Origin: Pyrobaculum sp. WP30
GTDB taxonomy: Archaea; Thermoproteota; Thermoprotei; Thermoproteales; Thermoproteaceae
Assembly: GCA_001189275.1 (NCBI GenBank)
Contig: CP012158.1
Coordinates: forward strand, 1,789,704-1,853,703
DNA length: 64,000 nucleotides
Direction: 5' to 3'
Below the pieces are notes generated by a model, which was not told where the DNA came from, made no database searches, and saw nothing but the letters and a program-made list of their open reading frames with translations. The position numbers and the translations under genes were made by a program. Positions 49,947-58,341 of this stretch are shown piece by piece (the stretch's first letter is position 1; the number at the start of each line of letters is the position of its first letter).

Positions 49947-51125
49947 ATGGGTGACAGAATCTTCGAGGCCTTGGCGCATCCCTTGAGGCGCAGGGTGCTC
50001 AGGCACCTGGGGGAGAGGCCTAGGATGTACAGCGAGTTGATGGAGGAGCTCGGCGTGGACAGCCCCACCTTGGCCTTCCACTTGAAGAAGCTGGCGGGGC
50101 TTGTGGAGAAGGGGGACAACGGGTTCTACCGCCTGACGGACCTCGGGAGGAAGGCTCTTGAGGTTATGGCTGTGCTGGAGGGCGCGGGGCAGCCGCAACC
50201 TAGGGCCGAGGCGGAGGAGCTGACCTTCAGCGATAGGGCGATCCTCAGGTTAGATAAGGCGTTGCTGGAGCTGGCGAAGAGAGAGGGGAGGAAGATAAGG
50301 GTGTTCGACACTGCGATACTGGAGATAGATAAGGACGTGCCGCCGGAGCTTCTCTACGAAGTCGTAGAGGAGATCAGAGACGTGGCTGTGGTGAAGGTGC
50401 CTAAGCACCTAAGAGCCTACGTGGAGCCTAAGGCGAGGGACGTGGTTCTCGTCACCGAAAGAGGCCTCCTAACGTCTACGCTGAAGCTCGCCGTCCAGCT
50501 TCTGGGCTACTTGGGACCACTCAAGGCCTTCAGAAGAGAGAGGAGGAGCCTCGTGGAGGTTTACAACGGCGACTTCACACACAGCGGCCGCGTGGCTGTG
50601 GAGATGGATGGCGGCAGGCTGAAGATCGTGGAGGGGCCTAACCGCGTCGTAGCTAGGTGCGAAGACCCGGACGACTTCGACCTCTCGGCCGGCGCCATCT
50701 CCATGGAGGGATGCGAGGTTGAGATAGCGCTAAGCGGCGTAGACGCCCTAGACCTCGACGTGGCTGGGGGCTACGCCGCGGCGTCGCTGAAGCTCAACAA
50801 CCTCAAAATCGACGCGGCAGGCGGCGTGGTAGACCTCGACCTAGCCATGGGCCGCGGGTCCGTGTCTATCGAGGCCAACGGAGGCGCCGTCTCGGGGAGA
50901 CTCAGCTACGCGCCCTTCGAAGGCCCCTCCCAGCTGGACGTCACGGTAGCGGGAGGCGTGGTCAACCTCCTGCTGGAGCTCCCGCCCGACGTGGGCATAT
51001 CGGTGCAGAGCTCCGCCGCAGGCGGCGTGGTCAAGACCCCGGAGCCGCGCCCCGGCGCCAAAGGCGTCCTCAACATCTCCGTAGACGTGGCCGGAGGCGC
51101 CGCCAAGATACTCACCAAACATTAG
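49947..51125 (+). CDS. ArsR-type HTH fused to a DUF4097-like beta-repeat domain
   Basis: A 392-residue protein. Residues 1-75 are an ArsR winged helix (RIFEALAHPLRRRVLRHLG, then SPTLAFHLKKLAGLV). A helical linker with DRAILRLDKALLELAKRE and a small alpha/beta segment follow. From about 215 to the end are repeated short strands with A-G-G turns (DVAGGYAAASLKL, DAAGGVVDLDL, TVAGGVVNLLLEL, DVAGGAAKILTK), like DUF4097 putative adhesin domains. ATG 49947 lies about 25 bp after TGTTTATTT. It is probably a cytoplasmic sensor-regulator. Confidence 0.7.
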   Translation: MGDRIFEALAHPLRRRVLRHLGERPRMYSELMEELGVDSPTLAFHLKKLAGLVEKGDNGFYRLTDLGRKALEVMAVLEGAGQPQPRAEAEELTFSDRAILRLDKALLELAKREGRKIRVFDTAILEIDKDVPPELLYEVVEEIRDVAVVKVPKHLRAYVEPKARDVVLVTERGLLTSTLKLAVQLLGYLGPLKAFRRERRSLVEVYNGDFTHSGRVAVEMDGGRLKIVEGPNRVVARCEDPDDFDLSAGAISMEGCEVEIALSGVDALDLDVAGGYAAASLKLNNLKIDAAGGVVDLDLAMGRGSVSIEANGGAVSGRLSYAPFEGPSQLDVTVAGGVVNLLLELPPDVGISVQSSAAGGVVKTPEPRPGAKGVLNISVDVAGGAAKILTKH

Positions 51126-51148
51126 TTTTTTGGAATATCCGCAGAGGA

Positions 51149-52321
51149 CTACGGGATGATCTTAGCGCCTAGGTGGAGCAGGTACTCCTTTGCTTCGTCG
51201 TAGACGTCGTCTAGGACGTAGGCTAGGTGGTTGCCCAGTCCGGCGGAGAGCACGTCAGATGCAGTGCTGTTTATCAGCTTGAAGCCGGCCTGGGCGTTGC
51301 AGGCCTCCACCTCCTCGGGCTCCACCGTGACGGCCCTCAGGAGGAGGGCCCTCCGCAGGTCGCCGGATACGCGGAGGAGGGTGGCTGGGCTCCCCGGCGG
51401 GATCCGCGTCTTTATGGCGGCAGGCGCGCCTGTGAGCATCCTCCTCGCCACCGAGTACCTCGGGGCCACGGCCAGCGGGGCCCCGTCGTGTGTGAGCACC
51501 AGCAGGTCGCCCCTCGCCACGTTGACGTTGCTGAGCCACGCCGGCTTGCTGGACAGCCTAGAAAGCACGTACATGGAGAAGAGCGCCCGGAGGTCGCCCT
51601 CGCACGCCGCCGGCAGGCCCCGCTGGTTGAGAAGCGTTAACGAGATGCAGGGCGTCCACCTCATCTTCCTCACGGTCTCTAGGTCGAAGCACCAGCAACC
51701 CAGGGTGAGCCCCGCCCAGCCCCGGCTCTTGGCAAGCTCCTCCAGCCTGCGGGCGTAGGCGGCGATGGGCGCCAGGTCGGCCGCGGAGAAGTCGGTCCTC
51801 TCGGCCCCCTCCACGATGCGCCTCGCCTCCTCCATGCCGTCCCCCGGGTTCAAGCCCTCCAGGGTCTCCTCCAGCGGCATCTCCTCCGTCGCGGCGCCCG
51901 CCAGCCCGCTGGCCACCAGCCACCTGTTGGGCCTCCCCACAACGCCGAACTTAGGCATCCCCGTCTTCATGAGTGATATGAGGCGTAGAGCCTTTAGGAG
52001 CGGCTCGCCGGGGCTCGCCAGCGGGGCGGGGAGCTCCAGCACCTTGGCGTACCGGCCGCCCTCCCTCAGCGCCGCGGCGGCCTCCAGCGCAGACGGCAAG
52101 GAGTTGTAATGCGGCCACGCGAGCAGGATGTTATAGCTGGCGGCCTGCGACAGCACCTCCTCCTCGGCGCCTCCTGTCAACACCACCACGACCGCCACGT
52201 CTGAGGACTCGGCGAGGGAAACCCCGAGCTCTCTGAGCATCTCCCCATACACCTCGCCGTAGTGCCTCCTCACGTCCTCACCCACATGCGGCGACGAGGC
52301 AACGCCTAGCTTAACCTCCAT
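51149..52321 (-). CDS. L-fucose/arabinose isomerase-like protein
   Basis: A 390-residue protein of the COG2407 type. The N-terminal Rossmann-like half is followed by the family signature WTPCISLTLLNQRGLPAACEGDLRALFSM (near 230-260), where CEGD supplies a metal-site Glu and Asp in true isomerases, then AWLSNVNVA. Such archaeal homologues are mostly uncharacterized, so isomerase activity is inferred. Its promoter (TTTTATAG) lies within the end of the upstream panD gene. Confidence 0.65.
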   Translation of the reverse strand: MEVKLGVASSPHVGEDVRRHYGEVYGEMLRELGVSLAESSDVAVVVVLTGGAEEEVLSQAASYNILLAWPHYNSLPSALEAAAALREGGRYAKVLELPAPLASPGEPLLKALRLISLMKTGMPKFGVVGRPNRWLVASGLAGAATEEMPLEETLEGLNPGDGMEEARRIVEGAERTDFSAADLAPIAAYARRLEELAKSRGWAGLTLGCWCFDLETVRKMRWTPCISLTLLNQRGLPAACEGDLRALFSMYVLSRLSSKPAWLSNVNVARGDLLVLTHDGAPLAVAPRYSVARRMLTGAPAAIKTRIPPGSPATLLRVSGDLRRALLLRAVTVEPEEVEACNAQAGFKLINSTASDVLSAGLGNHLAYVLDDVYDEAKEYLLHLGAKIIP

Positions 52322-52339
52322 AGAGACGCGGCGCCACTG

Positions 52340-52693
52340 CTATAAAAGCTTGACCTCCCTCACCTCCTTCACCTTGTTGTTCTGAAACACGGCCACCCGC
52401 GCCACGTGGCTTCCGGGATCCGCTACGCAGTCGTAGGCGGCGACTATTATGACGTCGCCCACCTCCCCCAGCCTAGCCGCGGCGCCGTTTAGCACAACCT
52501 CGCCGTCTCGCCCCGGTATGACGTACGTGGTGAAGCGGGCCCCGTTGGACACGTTATAAACCTCCACGTGCTCCAGAGGGTAGAACCCAGCCGCCTCCAT
52601 GACGTCCCGCCCCAGCGTCAGCGACCCCTCGTAGTGCAGGTTCTTCCCAGTGACCACAAGGCCGTGGGCCTTGGCCCTCAGCAAGACAGGCAT
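52340..52693 (-). CDS. panD: Aspartate 1-decarboxylase (pyruvoyl, PanD type)
   Basis: A 117-residue protein with the bacterial PanD pattern: LLRAKAHGLVVTGKNLHYEGSLT has the self-cleavage pair Gly23-Ser24 and the catalytic Lys8. ALMOST all later motifs are kept, including VEVYNVSNGARFTTYVI, VLNGAAARLGEVGDVIIVAAY. It makes beta-alanine for pantothenate/CoA. Most archaea are thought to use a PLP-dependent MfnA-type enzyme instead, so its presence here is notable. A TATA-like AAATAAAAAG lies about 25 bp upstream. Confidence 0.85.
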   Translation of the reverse strand: MPVLLRAKAHGLVVTGKNLHYEGSLTLGRDVMEAAGFYPLEHVEVYNVSNGARFTTYVIPGRDGEVVLNGAAARLGEVGDVIIVAAYDCVADPGSHVARVAVFQNNKVKEVREVKLL

Positions 52694-52715
52694 GGCGGAG
52701 ACGCGGCAGGTCTTT

Positions 52716-53204
52716 TTATTTCTTAAGAGCCCGCCCAGCCTCTAGAGTGACCTCCTTCCACCTCTCCTTCAACCTGGCGACGATGGTCGGCTCCAGGTCC
52801 AGCGCCATGCAGGCGTTGAGCAGGCGCTCGTAGCGCCTCGCCAAATCTCTATACCAGCCCGTCAAGTCGCGAGACGTCTTGCCAGAACGCATCCGCTGGA
52901 GGAGCCTCTCCATCTCCTCCAACATAGCCGACCCCATCTTCTCCACAAGAGCCCGGGCCAGAGGCCGCAGAGCTTTGTACTGCCTCTCGTCGAGTTCTAT
53001 CACTGCCACCTCCAGCGTCGGCCCCTCGCCGGACTTCTCCCACCTCTCTACCACGGCGCGCTTAACCGCCTCCACGGCCCTCTCCACCTTCTCCCTCGGC
53101 GACCAGCTGAGGTAGACTCCCGGCAGAAGCTCCAACGCCTCTATCCCCCTGGCGGCTCTCCTCGCCACCTCCTCGTCGTCCGACTTCACCAATATCAACA
53201 ACAC
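52716..53204 (-). CDS. Conserved helical protein, unknown
   Basis: From GTG 53204 (24 bp after TTTATTAAC) the protein has 162 residues: a strand LLILVKSDDEEVARRAARG, a short alpha/beta N-terminal domain (PGVYLSWSPREKVERAVEA, LEVAVIELDERQY) and a helical C-terminal half rich in Arg, Lys and Glu (LARALVEKMGSAMLEEMERL). No motif is recognised. The longer start at 53219 would place the TATA box too close. It lies upstream of panD with a separate promoter between. Confidence 0.55.
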   Translation of the reverse strand: MLLILVKSDDEEVARRAARGIEALELLPGVYLSWSPREKVERAVEAVKRAVVERWEKSGEGPTLEVAVIELDERQYKALRPLARALVEKMGSAMLEEMERLLQRMRSGKTSRDLTGWYRDLARRYERLLNACMALDLEPTIVARLKERWKEVTLEAGRALKK

Positions 53205-53461
53205 GACGCGGTTGCGCACAAGTTAATAAAGCCATCTATCTAGGCCACCGCCGAAGCCCCGACCAGCTTCCGCCGGATCGCTAGATACACCTTCTGGGCT
53301 TACTACCTCGGACCTCCGCCAGCTTGTGACGACGGCGAGGAGGAGGCTGGGGCCGGGCTCCACGGCGTAGGGGCGGGCCGTGACCTGAGCCCCCGCGGCA
53401 GATGGGCCGTGGGGATGGCGGCGGGTCCTTGAGGTTTTTATTTTCGTGTTTTTGGCTTAGT
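53205..53461. other. Intergenic stretch before the sRNA candidate
   Basis: GC-rich, without a supported gene. Its right end holds the T-rich box TTTTTATTTT (53437-53446) that appears to be the promoter of the C/D-box RNA. Confidence 0.4.
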
Positions 53462-53511
53462 GTGATGAGTTCGGCAGGAGTCGACAGGTGAGAGCACTTA
53501 GCCCTACCTGA
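53462..53511 (+). ncRNA. C/D-box sRNA candidate
   Basis: The 50 bases hold C box GTGATGA, a 13-nt guide GTTCGGCAGGAGT, D'-like CGAC, C'-like GTGAGAG, a 13-nt guide CACTTAGCCCTAC and D box CTGA, the standard archaeal dual-guide layout. A T/A-rich box is centred about 20-25 bp upstream of the C box. No protein frame covers it. The predicted role is 2'-O-methylation of rRNA or tRNA; targets were not searched. Confidence 0.6.
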
Positions 53512-53596
53512 TATTTAGGTATTACTTCAGGTGGGTTGGTTGAAAGTTTCAGTGAAGTCCAGGGACCTGTTATATAAGTCCAATGGATAAAATAAG

Positions 53597-54520
53597 GTGC
53601 GTGTAGTGCTCGGAAGTCCCGTCAACGCGGTGCCCAAGCCATGGCTTTATTTCGAAGTGCCGGCGGTCATGGTCAACGCGCTTGACGTGAAGAAGGACCC
53701 GAGGGCGGCGTTGGGGTACGAGGGGGAGCTTTGGGTGGACTCGGGGGGCTACCAGATACTGAAGAGGGGGCTCTCAGTCGACGTGGACAAGATAGCGGAG
53801 GTGTTTAAGAGGGTGGATGCCCAGCTGTACTTCTCCCTCGATGTGCCTCCCTCGCCCGGCGACCCGCCTGAGGAGGCGGAGAAGAAGCTCCGGAAGTCTT
53901 ACCAGAACTGGCTGAGGCTTAGGAGGGCGGTCGGCGATGCGGTGGTTCCTGTCTTACACGTCTACCGCGACTCCGCCCTCTTCGAGAGGTACCTGGCGCT
54001 GTACCGCGAGGCGCCTGTCCTGGCCATAGGCGCCGCTGTGCCCTACGTATTAATCACGCGGGGCGTCCCCCGGGGCTCTCGAGAGCTGGCGCTACGCCTA
54101 ATACAGAGGGCTAGGGAGGAGTTTAGAGGCCCCATCCACGTGATGGGGATGGGGAGCCCCGCCGTGACGCCCATCCTCGCGGCGGTGGGCGTAGACAGCA
54201 CAGACAGCGCCACGTGGCGCCTCAAGGCGGCGTACGGCAAGGTGCTCCTGCCCGGCGGGGGCGAGCGCCACGTCACAGACCGCAGGGTCAACTTTGGAAA
54301 GGCGAAGCCCAAAGACGGCGAGCTGGAGGAGCTGTACAATTTCTTAAACGCCCGCGGCTTCCCCCACCTGGAGGACTTCTTCGAGAGGATAAGAACCAGC
54401 TTCGAGTACCGGGCCCTAGTCAACGCCTTCGTCGTCATACACTCCGCACAACACGCGCCGCGGCCCCCCACCTTCAGAAAGCTCCACGCCCTCGTCGCGC
54501 AGGCTGCGTCAAAAATTTAA
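53597..54520 (+). CDS. Short TGT-like tRNA/DNA-guanine transglycosylase homologue
   Basis: A 307-residue TIM-barrel protein of the tRNA-guanine transglycosylase superfamily. WVDSGGYQILKRG (near residue 48) and YFSLDVPPSPGDPP (near 80) carry the two active-site Asp positions, and LAIGAAVPYV, HVMGMGSPAVTPILAAVGVDSTDSATWR follow. It lacks the long C-terminal and PUA domains of archaeal TGT and the usual zinc-site cysteines are absent. It may be a tRNA enzyme paralogue or relate to DpdA-type DNA modification. GTG 53597 lies about 23 bp after TTATATAAG. Confidence 0.75.
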   Translation: MRVVLGSPVNAVPKPWLYFEVPAVMVNALDVKKDPRAALGYEGELWVDSGGYQILKRGLSVDVDKIAEVFKRVDAQLYFSLDVPPSPGDPPEEAEKKLRKSYQNWLRLRRAVGDAVVPVLHVYRDSALFERYLALYREAPVLAIGAAVPYVLITRGVPRGSRELALRLIQRAREEFRGPIHVMGMGSPAVTPILAAVGVDSTDSATWRLKAAYGKVLLPGGGERHVTDRRVNFGKAKPKDGELEELYNFLNARGFPHLEDFFERIRTSFEYRALVNAFVVIHSAQHAPRPPTFRKLHALVAQAASKI

Positions 54521-54540
54521 GCAAGGACCCCCAGTAGGAG

Positions 54541-55395
54541 GTGGCCCTCTTGCGACCAACGGCGCTACACGCGCTGGCCATCTTCCTAGCCTTCCTCCTG
54601 CTGTCGCTCGTGGCGCGGGAGCTCCTCTACCTATGGCCCGGCGTCGCCGCGCCCTACCTCCTCGCGGCGTTGAAGAGAGACCGCTACTCGCTGGCGGCGT
54701 CGGTCTTGGCCCTCCTCTACCTGGCGCTACACGGCGGGTACAGCGACTTCAGGAGCCCCCTGGAGCTGGCCGCCATAGGCATGGCGGCGCTGGAAGTCCG
54801 CAAGCCCCTCGGCGCCGTGGCCTACGCATATGCCGTCGCCATCACCCTCCTGCCACACACCTTCTACGGCTCCTTTTTCATAATGCTGACCGCGGCGGTG
54901 GCCTCCGCGGTGCCTACCCGATGGCACCCCGGCCTCGCCTTCGCCGCCGTGGACTCCGTGGTTATCCTCGCCGACACTTACAACTTCAGGCTCATAGAGG
55001 CCGCGTTGATTTTAACCGGCGCCGCCGGGCTAATCGCCGTGCGTAGCTGGCTTGCAAAGCTGGCGTTTCTGCCGCTCCTGGCACTGGGCGCCGCCGCGGA
55101 TCAGTTCATAGTGGGCGGATTGGTGGCGCTGAGCTACCCACCCATATACCATCTAGACTACGCCATACCACTCGCCGTACCCATCGCCGCGAAGGCCCTG
55201 GCCACCGCCGCGCTCCTCTGGGACGGCAGAAAGAGGATAAACGAGCTGGCGGGGGCCGCCGTGGTGTCGCTATATCTCTGGCTAGTCCCCAACCCAAGCG
55301 GCTACGTCGTCTACTCCCTACACGACTGGCCGCTGATACCCCTAACCCCAACCGCAGCCGCCGCCTACGCCCTCCGCAGAGCACGCGGCTCGTAG
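54541..55395 (+). CDS. Polytopic membrane protein, unknown
   Basis: A 284-residue protein with about eight membrane helices and very little soluble sequence. No transporter signature is recognised. GTG 54541 lies about 25 bp after AAAATTTAAG, which overlaps the end of the TGT-like gene, so it has its own promoter. Confidence 0.6.
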   Translation: MALLRPTALHALAIFLAFLLLSLVARELLYLWPGVAAPYLLAALKRDRYSLAASVLALLYLALHGGYSDFRSPLELAAIGMAALEVRKPLGAVAYAYAVAITLLPHTFYGSFFIMLTAAVASAVPTRWHPGLAFAAVDSVVILADTYNFRLIEAALILTGAAGLIAVRSWLAKLAFLPLLALGAAADQFIVGGLVALSYPPIYHLDYAIPLAVPIAAKALATAALLWDGRKRINELAGAAVVSLYLWLVPNPSGYVVYSLHDWPLIPLTPTAAAAYALRRARGS

Positions 55396-55441
55396 AGTCT
55401 CGACGCGGCCCAAATTTATTAATTCGGGAAATTGACGACTT

Positions 55442-55867
55442 ATGAAATACAGGCTGATGGACGTCTTGGCCTGTCCCTACGACAAGACGTTCCCCCTCCG
55501 CCTTCTGGTGATTAAACGCACCGAGCACCCAGAGAGGCAGTACACCTGGCCCCGGAAGCCCTTCTGCGAGGAGTACTGCTCCTACCGCGACCTCAAGATC
55601 AAGGAACACCCCAAGCCCGACGCCCTCCCCTGCGAGGAGTGCCACAAGTGGGAGATCGAGACTGGGATAATCTACTGCCCCACCTGCGGCCGGTGGTACC
55701 CCATCATCGAAGAGATACCCCGCATGCTCCCCGACGAGCTGAGAAACGAAAAAGAAGAACTGGCCTTCCTAGAGTCCGTGGCCCAGGACCTCAAGAAAGT
55801 CGCCCCAGACCTCGCCGACAAGATACTCACCCAAGGCAAACCCTTCAACCTAGCCAACAAGAAGTAG
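55442..55867 (+). CDS. Trm112-family zinc protein
   Basis: A 141-residue Trm112-like protein: KYRLMDVLACPYDKTFPLRL at the N-terminus and IIYCPTCGRWYPIIEEIPRML in the zinc-ribbon core. An insert with two further Cys pairs (FCEEYC and PCEECHKWEI) lies between. Trm112 activates several methyltransferases acting on tRNA, rRNA and release factor. The extra Cys-rich insert makes it longer than minimal bacterial forms (about 60). ATG 55442 lies after an AATTTATTAATT box. Confidence 0.85.
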   Translation: MKYRLMDVLACPYDKTFPLRLLVIKRTEHPERQYTWPRKPFCEEYCSYRDLKIKEHPKPDALPCEECHKWEIETGIIYCPTCGRWYPIIEEIPRMLPDELRNEKEELAFLESVAQDLKKVAPDLADKILTQGKPFNLANKK

Positions 55868-56344
55868 TTTTCAACGCCGGTGGCTTGAGGCTTTGCGCGC
55901 TAGGACTCGACCGAGGAAGCTCCTCTTCCGAATCCTCAAGCTCGCCTAACGCCTGTAGACCCCCCGGGCGCAAGACCTCGCAGTCCAGCCTCAGCCTTAA
56001 AGCTCCGGCGAGGCCTACGCTATTTCGACATAGGACAGAGAAAGCCATCAAGAGCGAGTTAACAGTCCTCGCCCACTTCACATCGCCGATCTCGGCGAAC
56101 TTGCCCTTCTCCCTCCAGAAAGCCATGGAGAGGTCTCTCCTCATTAGCCCTACATCCCGGCTAGTGCAAGTCGATTAGCACTGCGGCGTCGTCCACCCCA
56201 GCGTTCTTCGTAGAAGCTGGCAACTACTACCAGAGCGACGATATTCAAGGGCGGGTTAGGCATTTGCCGAAACGACCGCGTTAGAAGACCGCCGCGTTTT
56301 GCCATCTGTCGAACGAAAAAAATACCGGAAAGTTTCTTATAGGT
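55868..56344. other. Gene-poor stretch with an uncertain minus-strand frame
   Basis: A minus-strand frame (56144-55845, starting MRRDLSMAFWREKGKFAEIGD) is partly protein-like in its first 55 residues and then becomes poor. It has no promoter at the right distance. The first part may be a remnant. The rest to 56344 has no supported gene, RNA or repeat; its right end holds the A-rich promoter of the next gene. Confidence 0.35.
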
Positions 56345-57862
56345 ATGGAGGTGGTTAAACCTGTGGGGTTCCCGGCTAGATATGTGGCTGTCGGCGCTGT
56401 GTCTATGATGGCGGTTGCGTTGGCTTGGCTAATCTACAACTGGCCTGTGACGGTGCAGTACTTCCCCACGTACGCCGTGACGTACAGCAAAGGCCTGGGG
56501 CAGAGCTTCGAGCTGGAGGTAGTCAACGAGACCGGCCACCCGGTCCACTTCTGCGCCTCTATGTACGGCTGGCTCCCCAACGGCTCCTTCGCCGAAATCG
56601 GCAAGGGATGCGGCGTCGGCAGAAAAAACTTCGACCCCAAGCCCCTCCGGCAATACGCAGAGACGTGGAGGGGGTATAAAGGCGTGGAGCCCGGCGTAAT
56701 CATCCTCCTCACCTATCTAAACGGCACAAAGCCAGACGGCAAACCCGCGCTAGCAAGAACAGCGAAGAGCTTCACCATACAGCCGGAGAGAGTAGCAGGT
56801 GGCGAAAACGTAAAGGCAACGATAAAAGTCAAAGCCAAGCCGCCGAAAGAAGACAACAAACCATCCGAACAAGCAAACACGAAATTCGGCCCCTCGTTGC
56901 AGTCGTGGCCGCCCGAATCTATACCCGAATACTGCTACCAGAATTCCCAAGCCAATGAGGTTTACTGCTACGAGTGGGGGCTTGACACGGTGTACTACAG
57001 CGTGCTAGACACGAAGGTGCCGACGGTAGCCGCCAGAATAGAATGGACATCAGACGCGAGTTATATAGATAAGATTGACCTTTTCTTCTTGATAGATGCC
57101 ACTTCGTCGACTGCTATGTATTTCAGCGCAGGAGCCGCCATATCATATGGATCTACAGCTAGCGGATCTGCGTCCTACTCTGCCGATATCTACACAATAG
57201 TGCTTAGCAATACCAGACTCAAAAACGACACTGATTCAGCTGGAATAAAATCTTTTGAACCTCGGGGACAACCTGGCGTATATGTGGTGGGGTTCTATGG
57301 CGACGTGGCTCTGGTTAGGTATAAAGAGTATGTAGTGATCTATCCCTACTTATTCTCCAAACCCACTGGCTATGTTGCTGATGTGTATCTCGTGAGGCCT
57401 AGCGCGGCTAGGATGCAGAGAAACGTCATAGCGCTGTTTCAAGACGTGGACCCCGACCCCACGGACAACTACGGCTACAGCCAAATCTTCAACATACTTT
57501 CAAGTTACTGGTCGGCCAATTATAAGTGGGACGACAAGGAAATTGCCGTGAACTCTTATACAGTTATTAACGAGGTTCAAGGTGCACCAGAACTTTCTAT
57601 TGGTATACCCCTAGCACAGTACCCAAGTGGTGTCAGCCCCTTGCTTACAGCGGCAATAGGATTCAGCGCTTCCACCCAGAGCAGTGCAAGTATAGTTGCA
57701 TTAGTTAGGTTATTGGCTTACTTAAGAGAATCTTACCGTGACGTCTTAGACATAATCGGGTGGTATTATTATCCAGACACCAAGTTTAAATTTAATAATA
57801 AGGATTATAGGATCCCGTCTATCTTCATGGACTTATACGCGTGGCCCCAGAACGCTCGGTAG
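56345..57862 (+). CDS. Large membrane-anchored surface protein, unknown
   Basis: A 505-residue protein with one N-terminal membrane helix (about 10-30) and a large exterior part. Residues 40-165 form a beta-rich domain (SFELEVVNETGHPVHF, VIILLTYLNG), then a Lys/Pro linker (KAKPPKEDNKPSEQ), then a 300-residue domain rich in Ser, Tyr and Ala. Base composition changes near 57.0 kb to AT-richer in the second domain, which suggests a fusion or acquired module. No family is recognised. An AAAAAAATACC box lies about 25 bp upstream. Confidence 0.6.
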   Translation: MEVVKPVGFPARYVAVGAVSMMAVALAWLIYNWPVTVQYFPTYAVTYSKGLGQSFELEVVNETGHPVHFCASMYGWLPNGSFAEIGKGCGVGRKNFDPKPLRQYAETWRGYKGVEPGVIILLTYLNGTKPDGKPALARTAKSFTIQPERVAGGENVKATIKVKAKPPKEDNKPSEQANTKFGPSLQSWPPESIPEYCYQNSQANEVYCYEWGLDTVYYSVLDTKVPTVAARIEWTSDASYIDKIDLFFLIDATSSTAMYFSAGAAISYGSTASGSASYSADIYTIVLSNTRLKNDTDSAGIKSFEPRGQPGVYVVGFYGDVALVRYKEYVVIYPYLFSKPTGYVADVYLVRPSAARMQRNVIALFQDVDPDPTDNYGYSQIFNILSSYWSANYKWDDKEIAVNSYTVINEVQGAPELSIGIPLAQYPSGVSPLLTAAIGFSASTQSSASIVALVRLLAYLRESYRDVLDIIGWYYYPDTKFKFNNKDYRIPSIFMDLYAWPQNAR

Positions 57863-58013
57863 TAGAAACTAAATTGTAGGTTTTTTCTGTTGGCCCGCAG
57901 TGACCTCGGAACGTGTACATAAATCGCTAGGATCGTTGTGCAAGCTTGCTTATCCCCGCGCGCATCGGGGGTCTCTTGTTCTTACTGGCAACTCAAGACT
58001 TTATAACAAATAT

Positions 58014-58295
58014 GTGGAGGGGGACTCGGCGCGTCCAGAGGTTGCGAAACAGGTGGCCGAAATCGACAGGAGAGACGGCTCGGTGGTCTACGGCGGTGGG
58101 AGGGCGGAACGCGCCGCATCTGGCAGGAGTTACAGGTTGACAGCATATGGAGACGGGGTCGCCTATGTAGAGGTGGCCGCTTTTGTGGCCATCGCCGTGA
58201 CTTCCCTGACCCTCATCTCGCATATAGAGGAAGGGCTACGGAGATGCGAGGCGGGACATGCGGCGCGTCTCGACCCGCCCCGACCCACCATCTGA
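58014..58295 (+). CDS. Possible small single-helix membrane protein
   Basis: A 93-residue frame with one hydrophobic helix (VAYVEVAAFVAIAVTSLTLIS) preceded by RPEVAKQVAEIDRRDGSVVY. A TATA-like ACTTTATAAC is centred at 58003, but only 11 bp before the GTG, too close for a leaderless start. The frame is open upstream to 57900. It may be the remnant of a larger gene. Confidence 0.3.
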   Translation: MEGDSARPEVAKQVAEIDRRDGSVVYGGGRAERAASGRSYRLTAYGDGVAYVEVAAFVAIAVTSLTLISHIEEGLRRCEAGHAARLDPPRPTI

Positions 58296-58341
58296 CTGGC
58301 CGCGGGGCTTTTGCAGTGCGTTGCGCCGCACGCAATCGGCA

